Notes: generated by a model not told the origin, from the letters alone. DNA of 64,000 nt from Oasisia sp. SBJ-2009 (GCA_964017155.1 OZ024865.1:18498951-18562950); one strand, 5' to 3'. Shown: positions 43,148-55,514, counted from the stretch's first letter. Translations and numbers: made by a program.

Positions 43148-43879
43148 CTGCAAATGAAACCACAACCTGTACTTCACACAAGGCATCAACACAACACCTG
43201 GGTGCCATTTCGCTCTTTACTGCACAGACCATCCAAAACCACCCAGTAAACTCACAGTTCGTGGGCTTTTCGTTTACCGCAACCAGTTCCTTCTTTTTCA
43301 TTAACCAACCAGCTCAAACTGCTGACCTAAGCTCTATGTAGGTCACGGAAACATGTGCTGTAGCCATCTTGTGAAACATTGTTTTCGTTTGCGAATTAAG
43401 TGAGTTTATTTGGAAGGATGTAGAAGTGCGTTCGTCCCATTGCCATATTAGTGAGGACATTATTTCCACAACACACCAATGACAATGTCCCATTAGTGCA
43501 TCATGGTGTTGACAGTTTTCAAGTATTCAAGATGACTGATAACGATCAAAAAAACTGATTTTAATGTGCAAAATCAGCTAACAATATTAGTGAAATGGGC
43601 CCCAGGTGGAATTTTGGCTGGGATTTGTTTCTGATACTTGAACAGTGACCAAATATACATTCAGGGATTATTTTTGTGTCAATGATCTAATATATATTGA
43701 TCATTCTAGTGTTTTGCAGCAGGCCTTGACATTAAAGTTTTGTATCCACTGGCCATGGGGCCAGTAGATTTGAAAAGTTACTGGCCCACCCAAACAGTTA
43801 CTGGTTCGAATATTGTAAAGATTGAAAATATGCTGCTACCATCTTCTTTTATGCAAACACTACCTCTGTCACTACTTAC

Positions 43880-44107
43880 TGGACTGGGTGGTCAACTGGT
43901 GTGTAAGTAGCCCAGTCATCGGATATTCCATTGACATACAACGTGGCTTTGTCACTGTCCAGACTTAGTGACATGTAATGCCACTGGCCGTTGTTGATAT
44001 GCATGCCAAGAGGGTATGTCAAACTGACATCGTCACCTCCGCCAAAGGCCAACTTGACTCCCGTCTCACTCATTGACATAACTGTGCTTAGTACCTCCGA
44101 TTGTAAA
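43880..44107 (-). CDS. Gene B exon 17: pentraxin/LamG-like fold, middle part
   Basis: Acceptor TTGTTTGTTTCAG|T, donor CAGTCCA|GTAAGT, phase 2 to 2. Encodes LQSEVLSTVMSMSETGVKLA, FGGGDDVSL, INNGQWHYMSLSLDSDKATL, YVNGISDDW. NxGxWHxxxxxxD...LYVNG is the core of LamG/pentraxin-like domains. Confidence 0.88.
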
Positions 44108-44729
44108 CTGAAACAAACAAACAAACAAACAACGCTGTCAACAAATAGTACGTTATTCCCGTTACACGTATGACAATCAATGCGATATATCTTGCAGGCA
44201 AGTTTTGTGGTTGTTTGTTTTGTGAATTTATTTGTTTCAATAATGTGATTTAATTTTGTAACCTAATGTGTATATATATAAGATATATGAGGCAGCTGTT
44301 AATTGTCATTTTCATAGTTCAGTCAGAAAGCAAATGATCGCGCCTCTGTGTCCCGTTAATCATGAGTTTAATGAGAGTTCATTACCAGATTTAGGTTTAG
44401 AATGTGCTGATGATGATGGTCGTTCTTCAGGGATAAAATTCCAATTGTCATGGTCACTGATCGCATTTGCTAGGTGGTCTTTGATGAGTGGTCATTTATA
44501 CAGCGTAAGCAGTCAGTGGAAAATGGTCGTAAAAAGTGGGTAGTCGTAAATCAGGGGGGTCTTTCAAGAAGGGTTCTACTGTACCAACTTTTATGTTGTA
44601 AATTTTTACCATTGACTAAAATATTTTATGCAACATTTTCCCCATCGAAGAGTTGCTATATTTCTGTTGTTGTTTTACCAGAACATTACAATACTGCTTA
44701 TGATAGAATATACCAAAAAATCTACTTAC

Positions 44730-44886
44730 TTAACCCGGTGCACACTTAGGAATGTTCCCGTGCCACCATTGTCTGTGTAACGCACCCACACACCCAGACT
44801 CACGGACGACACATCCACATGAAATGTGTGCAGTGATTACGTGCCACCCCGGCCGTCAAACTCTATGTCCAGGTCTCTGTCTGTGT
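44730..44886 (-). CDS. Gene B exon 16: pentraxin/LamG-like fold, first part, with in-frame stop
   Basis: Acceptor TGTGGCTGTAG|AC, donor GGTTAA|GTAAGT, phase 1 to 2. Encodes [16 protein letters not shown], then TAA (44837-44839), then [34 protein letters not shown]. Both sides of the stop lie in one frame and both look like pentraxin-type sequence. The nearest alternative, removing a 42-base piece, is too short for an intron. This may be a nonsense allele, sequencing error, stop readthrough or recoding. Because the phases are unequal, skipping this exon would break the frame. Confidence 0.72.
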
Positions 44887-44904
44887 CTACAGCCACAATT
44901 ACAC

Positions 44905-45400
44905 TGAATGGATGGATGGATGGATGGATGGATGGATGGATGGATGGATGAATGAATGAATGAATGAATGAATGAATGAACTTTTTATTTTGGTCACTGC
45001 ATACAGATCAATGCACAAGCATTACAAGTGGGTACACTAGATGTAACCGTGGAGATCCTCTAGAAACCAAAGATCACCAGAACATCATAATTTAACGACA
45101 TTTTCGTTATTATATAAACAGTAAAATAATAAAATATATAATAGTAAAGAAAATAAGGTTTTGTAATTGAAATTAATTTATACATTACCGGTACTTACAA
45201 AATATCTTTTAGACTACTAGTTAACATGTACATTTTTAATGTACTACTGCTATTTTCTAGCACCAGTGGTATAAATTCATCACATATTCCAATATACTTA
45301 ACCAATACAAAATCATATGCGAAGTTTGTGAACACAAAACGTATTCTTAATCAAATATCATTAGGAATAAATTAAAGTAATAACAATATATAATATTACC
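44905..45400 (-). mobile_element. LINE 3' end with (ATTC)n/(ATCC)n tail, antisense
   Basis: Plus strand shows (GGAT)n then (GAAT)n up to 44978, followed by GAACTTTTTATTTTGGTCAC. Reversed, this is a 3' UTR ending in AATAAAAAGTTC and an ATTC tail, as in the L2-like LINE at 36591. The coding part was not recognised, so the left limit is approximate. Confidence 0.6.
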
Positions 45401-45639
45401 TACCACTAGAACACTGCTACTACTGCTAATACTATCAAATCATTGGTATCATGAATGATGCTAAATACCTAAATAAGTCTAAAAATAAAACAAAAATAAT
45501 AATAATAATAAATAATAATAAATAATAATACTCAGAAAGTGAAACAACCTGAAGTTAGATTACAATAACAAAGGTTATGTTAACAACATGTTAGTTGGAT
45601 GTGAGTTTATCAGAAGCTAACTTATTATGATAACACATT

Positions 45640-45950
45640 AGATCATAGCTTTATGTAAACACCCGTCCACCCGTTTTTTGGATGAGTAAAAACGAATATG
45701 GACGGGTAGAAATATGGATGGACTGGTAAAAAAATGAAGGAGCAAAAAAAGGTCTTCTAAAACCATAGATATTGTTAGTTATGCCTTGAAAGAGTGAAAA
45801 TGGTGCCACATGTGTGTTTGTAGTCCATTTCAAGTCATCAGACACATTTAAAAGGTTGTAAACTGGCTTAACAGTTAGCATCCATGTGTCCACCAAAACA
45901 TGTATGACTGGCAATAATTGTATCCTACATAAAGCCCTGCATTAGCTTGA
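45640..45950. repeat. Dispersed about 300-bp repeat, copy a
   Basis: Shares segments with 46380-46700: ACGGGTAGAAATATG, ACCATAGATATTGTTAGTTA with TGCC, CATGTGTGTTTGTAG, and the CATAAAGCCCTG end (CATAAAGGCCTG in copy b). Probably an old MITE-type element; the class is undetermined. Confidence 0.55.
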
Positions 45951-45997
45951 CGTGTAACATGTCAGTTTTTAAACATTACAATAACAACATATTGGCA

Positions 45998-46325
45998 TTG
46001 TAGCACAGTGGTGTAGTGTAGTAGTGCTATGTCCAGATCTTGACACTCTTAACTCATAAGGAGACCCAAGGTTCAAATACAAGGTGTGATGTTGAAACTT
46101 GGGCGAGTTCATTTACTCTACATTGCTCCAGTTCACTAAGCTGTGTAAACAAGTACCTGGCTACACACTGTGGTGGATATTTGTATATGAGTATTGTTCA
46201 CGCATTAAATGCTGCATGGTTAGATGCTTCCCAGAGAAGTTGAGATGGTGTTCGATTGAACAGGTCTGCCACAGTGTTTGGGCAAACCTGAGGATTGGAT
46301 ACTGAGGTATCTATATAAAAAGTTA
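45998..46325 (+). mobile_element. tRNA-derived SINE, copy 4
   Basis: Head GTAGCACAGTGGTGTAGTGT, degenerate box B (AAGGTTCAAATAC), body with GTACCTGGCTACACACTGTG, GATGCTTCCCAGAGAAGTTG and AGATGGTGTTCGATTGAAC, and tail TATCTATATAAAAAG. Intron 15 of gene B, antisense to it. Confidence 0.8.
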
Positions 46326-46375
46326 TTATTTTCTATGACACTTGATGTAATTTTTTCTCTGTAAATTGAACATTT

Positions 46376-46710
46376 AAAGGGAGTGGGAACAGACCGTTTT
46401 TAGTGAAATTACTTGATGCATGGACCCATCCACCCATCATTTGGACGGATAAGATCCGTCTTGGACGAGTAGAAATATGAGACGGGTGTGAACAGGTAGA
46501 ACAAAATGGAGCAGTCTTCACAAAACATAGATATCGTCAGTTATGCCCTAAAATGGGTGTCACGTGTGTGTTTGTAGGTTAATTTTAGGTCATAAAATAC
46601 ATCTCAACTGACATGCCTGTATATCAGTTAACACCCTTGTGTTCACGCCATAAAATGTGTGCCTACAATGATTTTAGCCTGCATAAAGGCCTGTTTAATG
46701 ACATCAAGAA
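46376..46710. repeat. Dispersed about 300-bp repeat, copy b
   Basis: Second copy of the repeat at 45640-45950. It starts TTTAAAGGGAGTGGGAACAG, similar to TTAAAGGGAGTGTGTCACC at 17538, which suggests a TTAA-targeting MITE family. Confidence 0.5.
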
Positions 46711-46735
46711 CAATGACACAGCCCTAGGGACTTAC

Positions 46736-46873
46736 CTTTCTCACAGGCAGGTCCCACTTTCCCTATAGGACACTGACAGAATGCATTTTTGACAGTGTCA
46801 ACACAAGTGCCATCCCCACAGTCCCTGCCAGCGCAATCGTCTATATCTGTTTGACACGTGACACCAGTAAATC
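46736..46873 (-). CDS. Gene B exon 15: EGF end plus calcium-binding EGF
   Basis: Acceptor TTCCAAACAG|GA, donor GAGAAAG|GTAAGT, phase 1. The first residues (GFTGVTC) finish the EGF of exon 14. Then DIDDCAGRDCGDGTCVD, NAFCQCPIGKVGPAC form a cbEGF. The two EGFs lead directly into the pentraxin-like domain, as in SVEP1-type arrangements. Confidence 0.9.
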
Positions 46874-47514
46874 CTGTTTGGAACAAACATGTTCGCCTAC
46901 TTAAATTCAGGCAATATAAAATGTTCAAAGTGGACTTGGTGTATGTGGCAGATAATACAATAATGTAAAATGTAAATAAAATGTTTATTGATTTATAGGT
47001 TTATTTATAACATCATATCATACAATATGCTGGTGCTGAACAATACAAGAAAAGGCACAATGAAAGTTGATATAAATATTCAACATAACACACTTATGTT
47101 GATATAATATAAAAGAGTAAAACGAAATAAATATCTAGATAAACAGACTATTTAATTACTAAAAATAACAAATAGGTTTAAAATAATAAATAAATAATAA
47201 AAAGTAAAATTAGTAATTCAATAAAAAATCTGAGTCTAAATAATTATCTAACAAGTGTAAAACTATTAAAATTAATATAATAGTAAACATAAAATTAAGT
47301 GAATTAATGCAGACTCAGTATGGTAGATTACGTAATACTGTAAAATGTCTTAATTTTATGTTGGCTTTGTGTAAAAACAGGTTGAATATAATAAAAGGGA
47401 GACACATGTGCATTTTCAACACAGGCACAAATAATAATGTGCCCATCATAGCAGCCACAAAAGCCTGGTTAAGCTACAAATACATTAAAACATAAATTTG
47501 GTCTAATGTCACAC
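46874..47514. other. Gene B intron 14
   Basis: Very AT-rich. Part of 46970-47300 resembles the AT-rich 3' UTR of an antisense LINE (GTTTATTGATTTATAGG...), but no coding part is visible. Confidence 0.45.
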
Positions 47515-47637
47515 CTGGTTGACAAGAGCAGGTGAAACTTCCAGTTGACGTCAAGCTGCACGAGCCTCCATTCTCACAAATGTTGTCTGTGTCACTGCAG
47601 TAGTCTCTGACACAGTGACACCAGTCACCTTTGAACT
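47515..47637 (-). CDS. Gene B exon 14: EGF, first part
   Basis: Acceptor GTTGGTTGTAG|AG, donor CAACCAG|GTGTGA, phase 1. Encodes FKGDWCHCVRDYC, SDTDNICENGGSCSLTSTGS, FTCSCQPG. ENGGSC and FTCSCxxG(FTG) are classic EGF blocks; the domain ends in exon 15. Confidence 0.9.
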
Positions 47638-47845
47638 CTACAACCAACAGCCAGACAATACAAAAGTATGACAACGTCATTATGTATTATTATTATATAC
47701 ATGTATAGTAATAAAAATAAATAAAAAATTACTCTTTTATTTACGACTGTACATATTGGGGTTCTGTATGTTTTCCGACAATCTATAACTTTGCGAAATT
47801 ATTTATTTTAACCAACTTTAATATTTGTACATTTCTTGACATGCT

Positions 47846-49714
47846 GCAGAGGTAGAAATAACTCCAAAATATCTGGCAGTCAGCAGGACTGCCTAATTGA
47901 GACATCTGGCAGTCCTCAGAAATATCTGGCTGTCCTGAAAATGGCCCCAAATTTTTTTAGCAAAATAACACAACAAACGCAATATTTTAAAATCGAACAA
48001 ATTACTACGTAATGTTATTAGGAAGTCACAGAAAATAATAGGTACAACCATTTCAGCTGATAAATGCCAGACATATTTTGGTTATTTCTACCAAATTATT
48101 ATCTAAGTTGACTTAAAACACAGTAAGACACACATCCATACGCTGATGGCTTCTCTAAATTGTAATATAATTAAGGATGGCATTAGATTAATAACCGCAA
48201 CGGACTTGATCCAAGATGGATGCATAAACAAACATGGCTGACCACAAGCGTTTTGGTTATTAGTACAACATTGAACAAGTCTTCCCACTTGTTACATTTA
48301 CTGACAGTGCATTATATACAATGCCGAGTGTTTTTAAATGGCATACAATCATATCTGCAAGCGTAATTACCTTTTTCCTTTCGTTCATCCTCCGAAATGA
48401 GCAAAACCATTCTTGGAGCCATGAACAATATTCAATATTAACACAAATGTTTTATTATCACTAGTCATAATACCACAAATATAATATAATAAATTCCCTG
48501 CTAATCTCATAAAAAATGATGTGTTGCTGTTTGGCCTTCTTGAATTAAAAAGAAGGCTTGGTTATAGAACAATAAATATTATAATGTTCAGTAATTTACT
48601 TCTTGTGTTCTAGGTATAGCCATAGGCCTAACATAGGCATATTTGTTCAGCTTCTGATATGTATCATAGGTTGCAAAGAATCCCTTGCATGAAAAGCATC
48701 AAGAGCTACATGATATTTTATTAAACAACTAACATAATCTTTACATGTAAAACTTGAATATGGAATTCATTATTTTATGAGCTGGACTGAGCCATGGTAA
48801 CAAAGGCACGAATGGAGATATTTAAATATGGAGTCCATTTAAATAACCATGCTGTTGTCTGTTCATGATGTTTTTCCATTTACAAGTCAAATGTACCCAA
48901 ATAATAATGCGCTTAGCAAAAGTACATACGTTTACAAACATGCACATGCGGTGTAGATGTATGGATGGACATTATTTGTAAAGATGTAAACGGATTTCAC
49001 TTTGTTCTACAAGATGAGAACATACACAGTGGGCGATAATACGGTATTGAAGCGGCTTGCGGCGATTCTATAAAGCTGTTAAACAATGTCAGCCTTGCCC
49101 ATACAAGGTGTAAGCCTTGTACTTAGATATTTATTAGACTGTTTTTAATGTTCAGTCATCACAGTAAGATGTGATTTAACTAATTCCAATTCAGGTCATT
49201 GTTCAAATCGTTGTCCGCGCTGGCGCGCGCCTGGCGGTGTCTGTGAGCATTAGCTCAGTCTCAGACTCGATTGCAATTAGTTAACTGGCATTGCTATTCA
49301 TTGTGAGGTGATTCTGAAAAACATTTGAGACAATGCCCAGTCAGAAATAAACCAATTATTCGCACCCAGTAAGCTAAATTACGTACAATTTGTTTGTTTT
49401 GGGTGGACTGAAAACTGGTAAAAGCCAGACGCTCCCGCAAATTTGTTCACTTACGTTACGATGAAAGAGATTGGTACTCCCGCGCGGGAAATTGTCTGTA
49501 ATTGCGGGAGTCTCCCGCCGAATGCGGGAGACTTAACATGTATGCCAATAACGGTCGTTGCCCTTGTTGAAGATCGACATTATGAATAAAAAGTTGTAAA
49601 CATTTTCCCAAATTTGGCGGGTGTCCGTCGGACTGCCGCTGACGCCATCTTCGGCAGTCCGACCGAATTTCTGGCAGTCCTCGGACTGCCGGACACACGC
49701 TATTTTGACCCTTG
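47846..49714. mobile_element. Possible hAT-like DNA transposon, non-autonomous
   Basis: Imperfect inverted ends: left CAGAGGTAGAAATAACTCCA ... CTGGCAGTC, right (reversed) CAAGGGTCAAAATAGCGTGT ... CCGGCAGTCC. The form CAGRGGTxxAAA resembles hAT termini. The interior repeats CTGGCAGTC and GCGGGAG motifs near both ends. No clear 8-bp duplication was found, and no transposase frame is visible, so this is tentative. Intron 13. Confidence 0.4.
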
Positions 49715-49848
49715 CATTGTATGCTTATACTGTTGAGCAAATAAAATAATTCTTATCCTTGATCATAAAGGAACTGGATTCACAACTGGTTAATGTTTTG
49801 AAAAATTCACTTCTGTGATTCTTGTAGTGAAACGACATATTTACTTAC

Positions 49849-49938
49849 GCTGACACGTTGGAAACCTCACATTCCACTTGCCGCCTCGCTCACACGTCAT
49901 AGTCACTGGTTCTGGCTGATTTACCGAGACATTACTCG
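49849..49938 (-). CDS. Gene B exon 13: sushi domain, second half
   Basis: Acceptor TTGTTTTCAG|CG, donor GTCAGC|GTAAGT, phase 1. Encodes PSNVSVNQPEPVTMTCERGG, KWNVRFPTCQ. CxxxGxWxxxxPxC completes the CCP module begun in exon 12. Confidence 0.88.
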
Positions 49939-50124
49939 CTGAAAACAAAACATGTTAATATAGCATAAGCACTAAGCACGAAGTTTACCTTTAAATTATG
50001 ATTTTGTAAACACACAAGAAATTATTCATTTACATGAACAACTGTATAGTGGCAAATTTAAGTTAACACACTGTACTATTACACAGTGTATTGTATATGG
50101 TGCATCTTCAAACAACATTAACAA

Positions 50125-50290
50125 ATACCTAGAAAGAGTGGGAGGAGAATGGAGAACAACAGCACAAAATAGAAGGATTCAGAGACTGTTGATAGAGAAC
50201 GCAGTTAGAGAAAAATGAGGAAAGAAATGGTGAATAAAAAGACAACAGTAACCATGGCAACATCACCCCTGACGGCAGGAAGCCAAGAGG
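50125..50290 (+). mobile_element. Non-LTR retrotransposon 3' fragment (same family as 612-1155)
   Basis: The plus strand encodes ERVGGEWRTTAQNRRIQRLL, IENAVREK, stop. It then shares the short 3' UTR (AAAAGACAACAGTAACCATG) with the copy at 612. It ends about 25 bp from the exon 12 donor. Confidence 0.75.
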
Positions 50291-50316
50291 TGAATAACAA
50301 ATCATACAAAACTTAC

Positions 50317-50454
50317 GACATTGGCCAAATTCTTCTTGGACGATGTAATATCCTGGTTTACAACGGACTTCAAAGCTTGCTCCAAAGTGTGTGTCCAAGA
50401 TCTGGGTCACATCGTATCCCGGTGAAGTGTAATTAAATGGAGGGTCATCACATC
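50317..50454 (-). CDS. Gene B exon 12: sushi domain, first half
   Basis: Acceptor ATGCTTTCAG|GA, donor CAATGTC|GTAAGT, phase 1. Encodes GCDDPPFNYTSPGYDVTQIL, TFGASFEVRCKPGYYIV order (HFGASFEVRC, KPGYYI), EFGQC. The CxxPP start, FxVxCxxGY core and intron after the third Cys segment fit CCP modules split in two. Confidence 0.87.
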
Positions 50455-50507
50455 CTGAAAGCATGTGAGAGCATTGACAGGTATTCTGACTTGTCATTAC
50501 ACTGATG

Positions 50508-50612
50508 ACAGCGGTGGTGGTGGTGGTGGTGGCGGCGGTGGTGGCGGTGGTGGCGATGGTGGTGGTGGTGGTGGTGGTGGTGGTGGTGGTGGTGGTGGTG
50601 GTGGTGGTGGTG
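50508..50612. repeat. (GGT)n microsatellite
   Basis: About 100 bp of GGT/GGC triplets in intron 11. Open polyglycine reading on the plus strand is an artefact. Confidence 0.93.
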
Positions 50613-50879
50613 CATGGTTTAATTTGTTCTCACATCCTAACAGACTGACATTCTTTAATAATCACTACAACAATACTGCAACCATGCCATACTTATTTCT
50701 GACAATATCAAAACACATAAATTAATTGTATAAGGGCATTTTCATAAAGCATATAAGCATATAGTTTATTTAAGATATGTTAATAAATAAATAAATCATA
50801 CCATAACAAAAAATATTACTCATCAAGTAATGGTAAGTCACGTCTAAAACATAACCTTGCCTGAATAGGATATAATTAC

Positions 50880-51030
50880 CAATGGAGTATTCTGCATAGA
50901 ATCCAGCAGCATTCATTGATGCATCTGTCTTAAACTCAATAAATATATTTCCACTTTCCGCTGTGATGCTAGCTGGATAATGTGTCCCAGAATGCTTCAG
51001 TGTGCCAGCACCATCAGTGCCTTCGTAGAT
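50880..51030 (-). CDS. Gene B exon 11: CUB 3, second half
   Basis: Acceptor CTGTTGCTAG|AT, donor CCATTG|GTAATT, phase 0 to 1. Encodes IYEGTDGAGTLKHSG, SGNIFIEFKTDASMNAAGFY, AEYSIG. F-x-FxTDxSxxxxGFxAxY is the CUB signature end. Confidence 0.9.
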
Positions 51031-51126
51031 CTAGCAACAGAATAATAAATTAATTAAATTCAACTTTTACAGTACTGCCATTTAGAGCAAGTGCCCCAGA
51101 TGCCAAATGCACCAAGTTTTTTTATC

Positions 51127-51343
51127 AATGTGTAACCCCCACACTTATGGTGAATTAGGCTAAGTGGCCAATAGTAAGTTAGTCGATACTAGTTTTTGAA
51201 TGTTATTGCACTGTATAATTTGGTGTACAATTTGTAGTCGGTGCCAGCATGCTTGCTGTGGTTTTTGCTGTTAATAACTTTGTCATACAATTGGCCTGAT
51301 TCAATCAATTCCTGACTTGTGTTGTTCCCTCTGCATAAATGAA
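51127..51343. repeat. Direct repeat, left copy (possible short terminal repeat)
   Basis: About 200 bp beginning ACCCCCACACTTATGGTGAA and ending TTGTTCCCTCTGCATAAA, repeated in the same orientation at 51844-52027 with about 90% visual identity (small deletions in the right copy). The two copies bracket about 500 bp. This could be a TRIM-like/LTR mini-element or a segmental duplication. Confidence 0.75.
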
Positions 51344-51843
51344 TGTATGTCTCTATGTAATAGGGACATACTGCGGTTTATGTGGAGGGTGCAGGACAAG
51401 TGTGGGTCTTGGCTACAAGGCTATGCGATTCACGCATGCGCACCAGATAGCACTATAAAGGCGATAGCCGTAGCAGCCTCGACCCCATTCTTTCACAATT
51501 TATTGCTGAATGAGTACTTATTTTCTTCGCTTCCTGATTTATCGTTATATTGTTCGTATTTTGTTTCCTACCCACCCTCCCTTTCATACACAAACATGAT
51601 AATGTATTTCTTTATTCACTAACAGATTCACATCAATGTAGTAGTAACACTGTTATGTGGTTGATTGTTCCACAATAAATGTCACAGTAAAAAACGTATT
51701 GTTTGTTTTAAAGGTTTGACGCTTTTCCCTGAAAAGTATACGAGGTTTTGCCAAATGGGTTTTTCCTCATTTTATTGTGTACTCAGGGTTTTTACGGCGG
51801 ATATAAGTTGGTGTACTTATGTTTCTGTGCTGGGCGGAATGAC

Positions 51844-52027
51844 CCCCACACTTATGGTGAATTAGGCTAAGTAGCCAATAGTAAGTTAGTCGTTACTAGT
51901 TTTTGAATGTATAATTTGGTGTACAATTTGTAGTCAGTGCCAGCATGCTTGCTGTGGTTTTTGCTGTCAATAAATTTGTCAGACTGATTCAATCAATTCC
52001 TGACTTGTGTTGTTCCCTCTGCATAAA
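51844..52027. repeat. Direct repeat, right copy
   Basis: Matches 51127-51343. The right copy lacks the ATTGCACTG segment and part of the TGTCATACAATTGGCC segment. No retroviral protein lies between the copies. Confidence 0.75.
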
Positions 52028-52218
52028 AGCAATTTTTGTAGGCCCCTGTCGGTCTCAGGACACACACCTGCGGGGTTTCTCAGTTTTGAGAACAGTGTCT
52101 ACTGTGACTACAGAGACTGACTGTAAAGTTAGTCTCTACCGCACTGGCTGCATTTGAAGTCTCTCTCAGTCCGAGCAGCAGAAAAAGTATATGAATCTAT
52201 TCCAAACTAATAACTCAC

Positions 52219-52385
52219 TATCAATGAGTCTCCAATGTCCAGTTCAAACGGATGACCAAACACCAAATGTATAGGTGCCTTTGACTTTATGGTCCATGTA
52301 CAATCCACCATGTTAGGGTAGGGTACTACCCCATACCCTGGGGACTGTATGACCCCTTTGTCATCTTCCAAAGTCACATCACAGC
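52219..52385 (-). CDS. Gene B exon 10: CUB 3, first half
   Basis: Acceptor GGTCGTGTCAG|GC, donor TTGATA|GTGAGT, phase 1 to 0. Encodes GCDVTLEDDKGVIQSPGYG, YPNMVDCTWTIKSKAPIHL, VFGHPFELDIGDSLI. Contains the C...G.I.SPGYxxxYPxxxxCxWxI start of CUB. Confidence 0.9.
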
Positions 52386-52636
52386 CTGACACGACCAGAG
52401 TTAACAATGTTAATTCCTCATACATTAACGTTTATTTACACATTATTCTTAATGCTAGAATGTGCTGTTTTGCTGACTATGTGGCATTTAATAATTAGAC
52501 CCTAAGAGTTCAAACATTTCACTCATGAAATGCCTAGACTGGAAACGTTTACTGTAAGTTATAGTTTTTTATATATTGTTTTGACTTTGGCTCGTGCCCT
52601 TTTGGGCTCATTTAAAACTATATATATATATATACA

Positions 52637-52680
<44 letters not shown>

Positions 52681-52886
52681 CTGGTGTTTACAAGTTGATA
52701 TATATGTAAAACAAATAAAAATATTTCAGTTTATGTAGGGCTAGCATTATATATATTCCTTTATCAACAGAAAATTGCACAGTGACTATGAAGTTGAGAC
52801 AAGATGGCTAGAGAAACAACAAAGAATCACTGTTGCATTTAGTGTTGCAGTGACAAATTATCCCTGTAAAGTTAACCGAGACCTAC

Positions 52887-53088
52887 CGATTACGTAAGAG
52901 AATTGGAAGCCACGCCCAGCGTCCATTGACACGGCATCCATGTAGATGTAGGTGGCAGCACCAGTTGTAATTACATGTCTGTGTCCATCTGAGCCGTCCC
53001 CCGTGTACCTAGCTAGCTCCAGGTCTGTCGGTCTGTCACCATCGTAAATGGTCACAGTGTCACCATGCCCTAGGTCAACATCAAGACG
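52887..53088 (-). CDS. Gene B exon 9: CUB 2, second half
   Basis: Acceptor GTCCTTGCAG|CG, donor TAATCG|GTAGGT, phase 0 to 1. Encodes RLDVDLGHGDTVTIYDGDRP, ELARYTGDG, ITTGAATYIYMDAVSMDAGR, GFQFSYVIG. DxVxIYDG and GFxxxY are CUB motifs. Confidence 0.9.
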
Positions 53089-55514
53089 CTGCAAGGACAC
53101 AAGTTATCTCAAAATACCATGAAGACTACGCATGGTTTCGGATATCGTATGTGCTCAGGGATGTTACCTCAATGGTGATGATGCCATACTTTGAGGTAGA
53201 GAATACTAAGGGATGTTACCTCAATGGTGATGATGCCATACTTTGAGGTAGAGAATAGAGAATATTCAGGGATGTTACCTCAATGGTGATGATGCCATAC
53301 TTTGAGGTAGAGAATAGAGAATGCTCAGGGATGTTACTTCAATGGTGATGATGCCATACTTTGAGGTAGAGAATAGAGAATATTCAGGGATGTTACCTCA
53401 ATGGTGATGATGCCATACTTTGAGGTAGAGAATAGAGAATGCTCAGGGATGTTACTTCAATGGTGATGATGCCATACTTTGAGGTAGAGAATAGAGAATA
53501 TTCAGGGATGTTACCTCAATGGTGATGATGCCATACTTTGAGGTAGAGAATAGAGAATGCTCAGGGATGTTACTTCAATGGTGATGATGCCATACTTTGA
53601 GGTAGAGAATAGAGAATATTCAGGGATGTTACCTCAATGGTGATGATGCCATACTTTGAGGTAGAGAATAGAGAATATTCAGGGATGTTACCTCAATGGT
53701 GATGATGCCATACGTTGAGGTAGAGAATAGAGAATGCTCAGGGATGTTACCTCAATGGTGATGATGCCATACTTTGAGGTAGAGAATAGAGAATATTCAG
53801 GGATGTTACCTCAATGGTGATGATGCCATACGTTGAGGTAGAGAATAGAGAATGCTCAGGGATGTTACCTCAATGGTGATGATGCCATACTTTGAGGTAG
53901 AGAATAGAGAATATTCAGGGATGTTACCTCAATGGTGATGATGCCATACTTTGAGGTAGAGAATATAGAATATTCAGGGATGTTACCTCAATGGTGATGA
54001 TGCCATACTTTGAGGTAGAGAATAGAGAATATTCAGGGATGTTACCTCAATGGTGATGATGCCATACTTTGAGGTAGAGAATAGAGAATGCTCAGGGATG
54101 TTACCTCAATGGTGATGATGCCATACTTTGAGGTAGAGAATAGAGAATATTCAGGGATGTTACCTCAATGGTGATGATGCCATACTTTGAGGTAGAGAAT
54201 AGAGAATGCTCAGGGATGTTACTTCTATAGTGATGATGTCATACTTTGAGGTAGAGAATAGAGAATGCTCAGGGATGTTACTTCTATAGTGATGATGTCA
54301 TACTTTGAGGTAGAGAATACTAAGGGATGTTACCTCAATGGTGATCATGCTATACTTTGAGGTAGAGAATAGAGAATATTCAGGGATGTTACCTCAATGG
54401 TGATCATGCTATACTTTGAGGTAGAGAATAGAGAATACTCAGGGATGTTACCTCAATGGTGATGATGCCTAACGTTGAGGTAGAGAATAGAGAATGTTCA
54501 GGGATGTTACCTCAATGGTGATGATGCCATACTTTGAGGTAGAGAATACTAAGGGATGTTACCTCAATGGTGATGATGCCATATTTTGAGGTAGAGAATA
54601 GAGAATGCTCAGGGATGTTACCTCAATGGTGACGATGCCATATTTTGAGGTAGAGAATAGAGAGAGAATACTCAGGGATGTTACCTCAATGGTGATGATG
54701 CCATATTTTGAGGTAGAGAATAGACAATGCTCAGGGATGTTACCTCAATGGTGATGCCGTCATATTTTGAGGTAGAGAATAGACAATGCTCAGGGATATT
54801 ACCTCAATGGTGATGCTGTCATATTTTGAGGTAGAGAATAGAGAATGCTCAGGGATGTTACCTCAATGGTGATGCTGTCATATTTTGAGGTAGAGAATAG
54901 AGAATGCTCAGGGATATTACCTCAATGGTGATGATGCCATATTTTGAGGTAGAGAATAGAGAATGCTCAGGGATATTACCTCAATGGTGATGCTGTCATA
55001 TTTTGAGGTAGAGAATAGACAATGCTCAGGGATATTACCTCAATGGTGATGATGCCATATTTTGAGGTAGATAATAGAGAATGCTCAGGGATGTTACCTC
55101 AATGGTGATGCTGTCATATTTTGAGGTAGAGAATAGAGAATGCTCAGGGATGTTACCTCAATGGTGATGATGCCATATTTTGAGGTAGAGAATAGAGAAT
55201 GCTCAGGGATGTTACCTCAATGGTGATGATGCCATATTTTGAGGTAGAGAATAGAGAATGCTCAGGGATGTTACCTCAATGGTGATGATGCCATACTTTG
55301 AGGTAGAGAATAGAGAATGCTCAGGGATGTTACCTCAATAGTGATGATGCCATATTTTGAGGTAGAGAATAGAGAATGCTCAGGGATGTTACCTCAATGG
55401 TGATGCTGTCATATTTTGAGGTAGAGAATAGAGAATGCTCAGGGGTGTTGCCTCAATGGTGATGACGCCATACTTTGAGGTAGAGAATAGAGAATGCTCA
55501 GGGATGTTACCTCA

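Noticed and set aside
50465..50725. Glycine-rich protein
   Set aside because: (GGT)n microsatellite within an intron.
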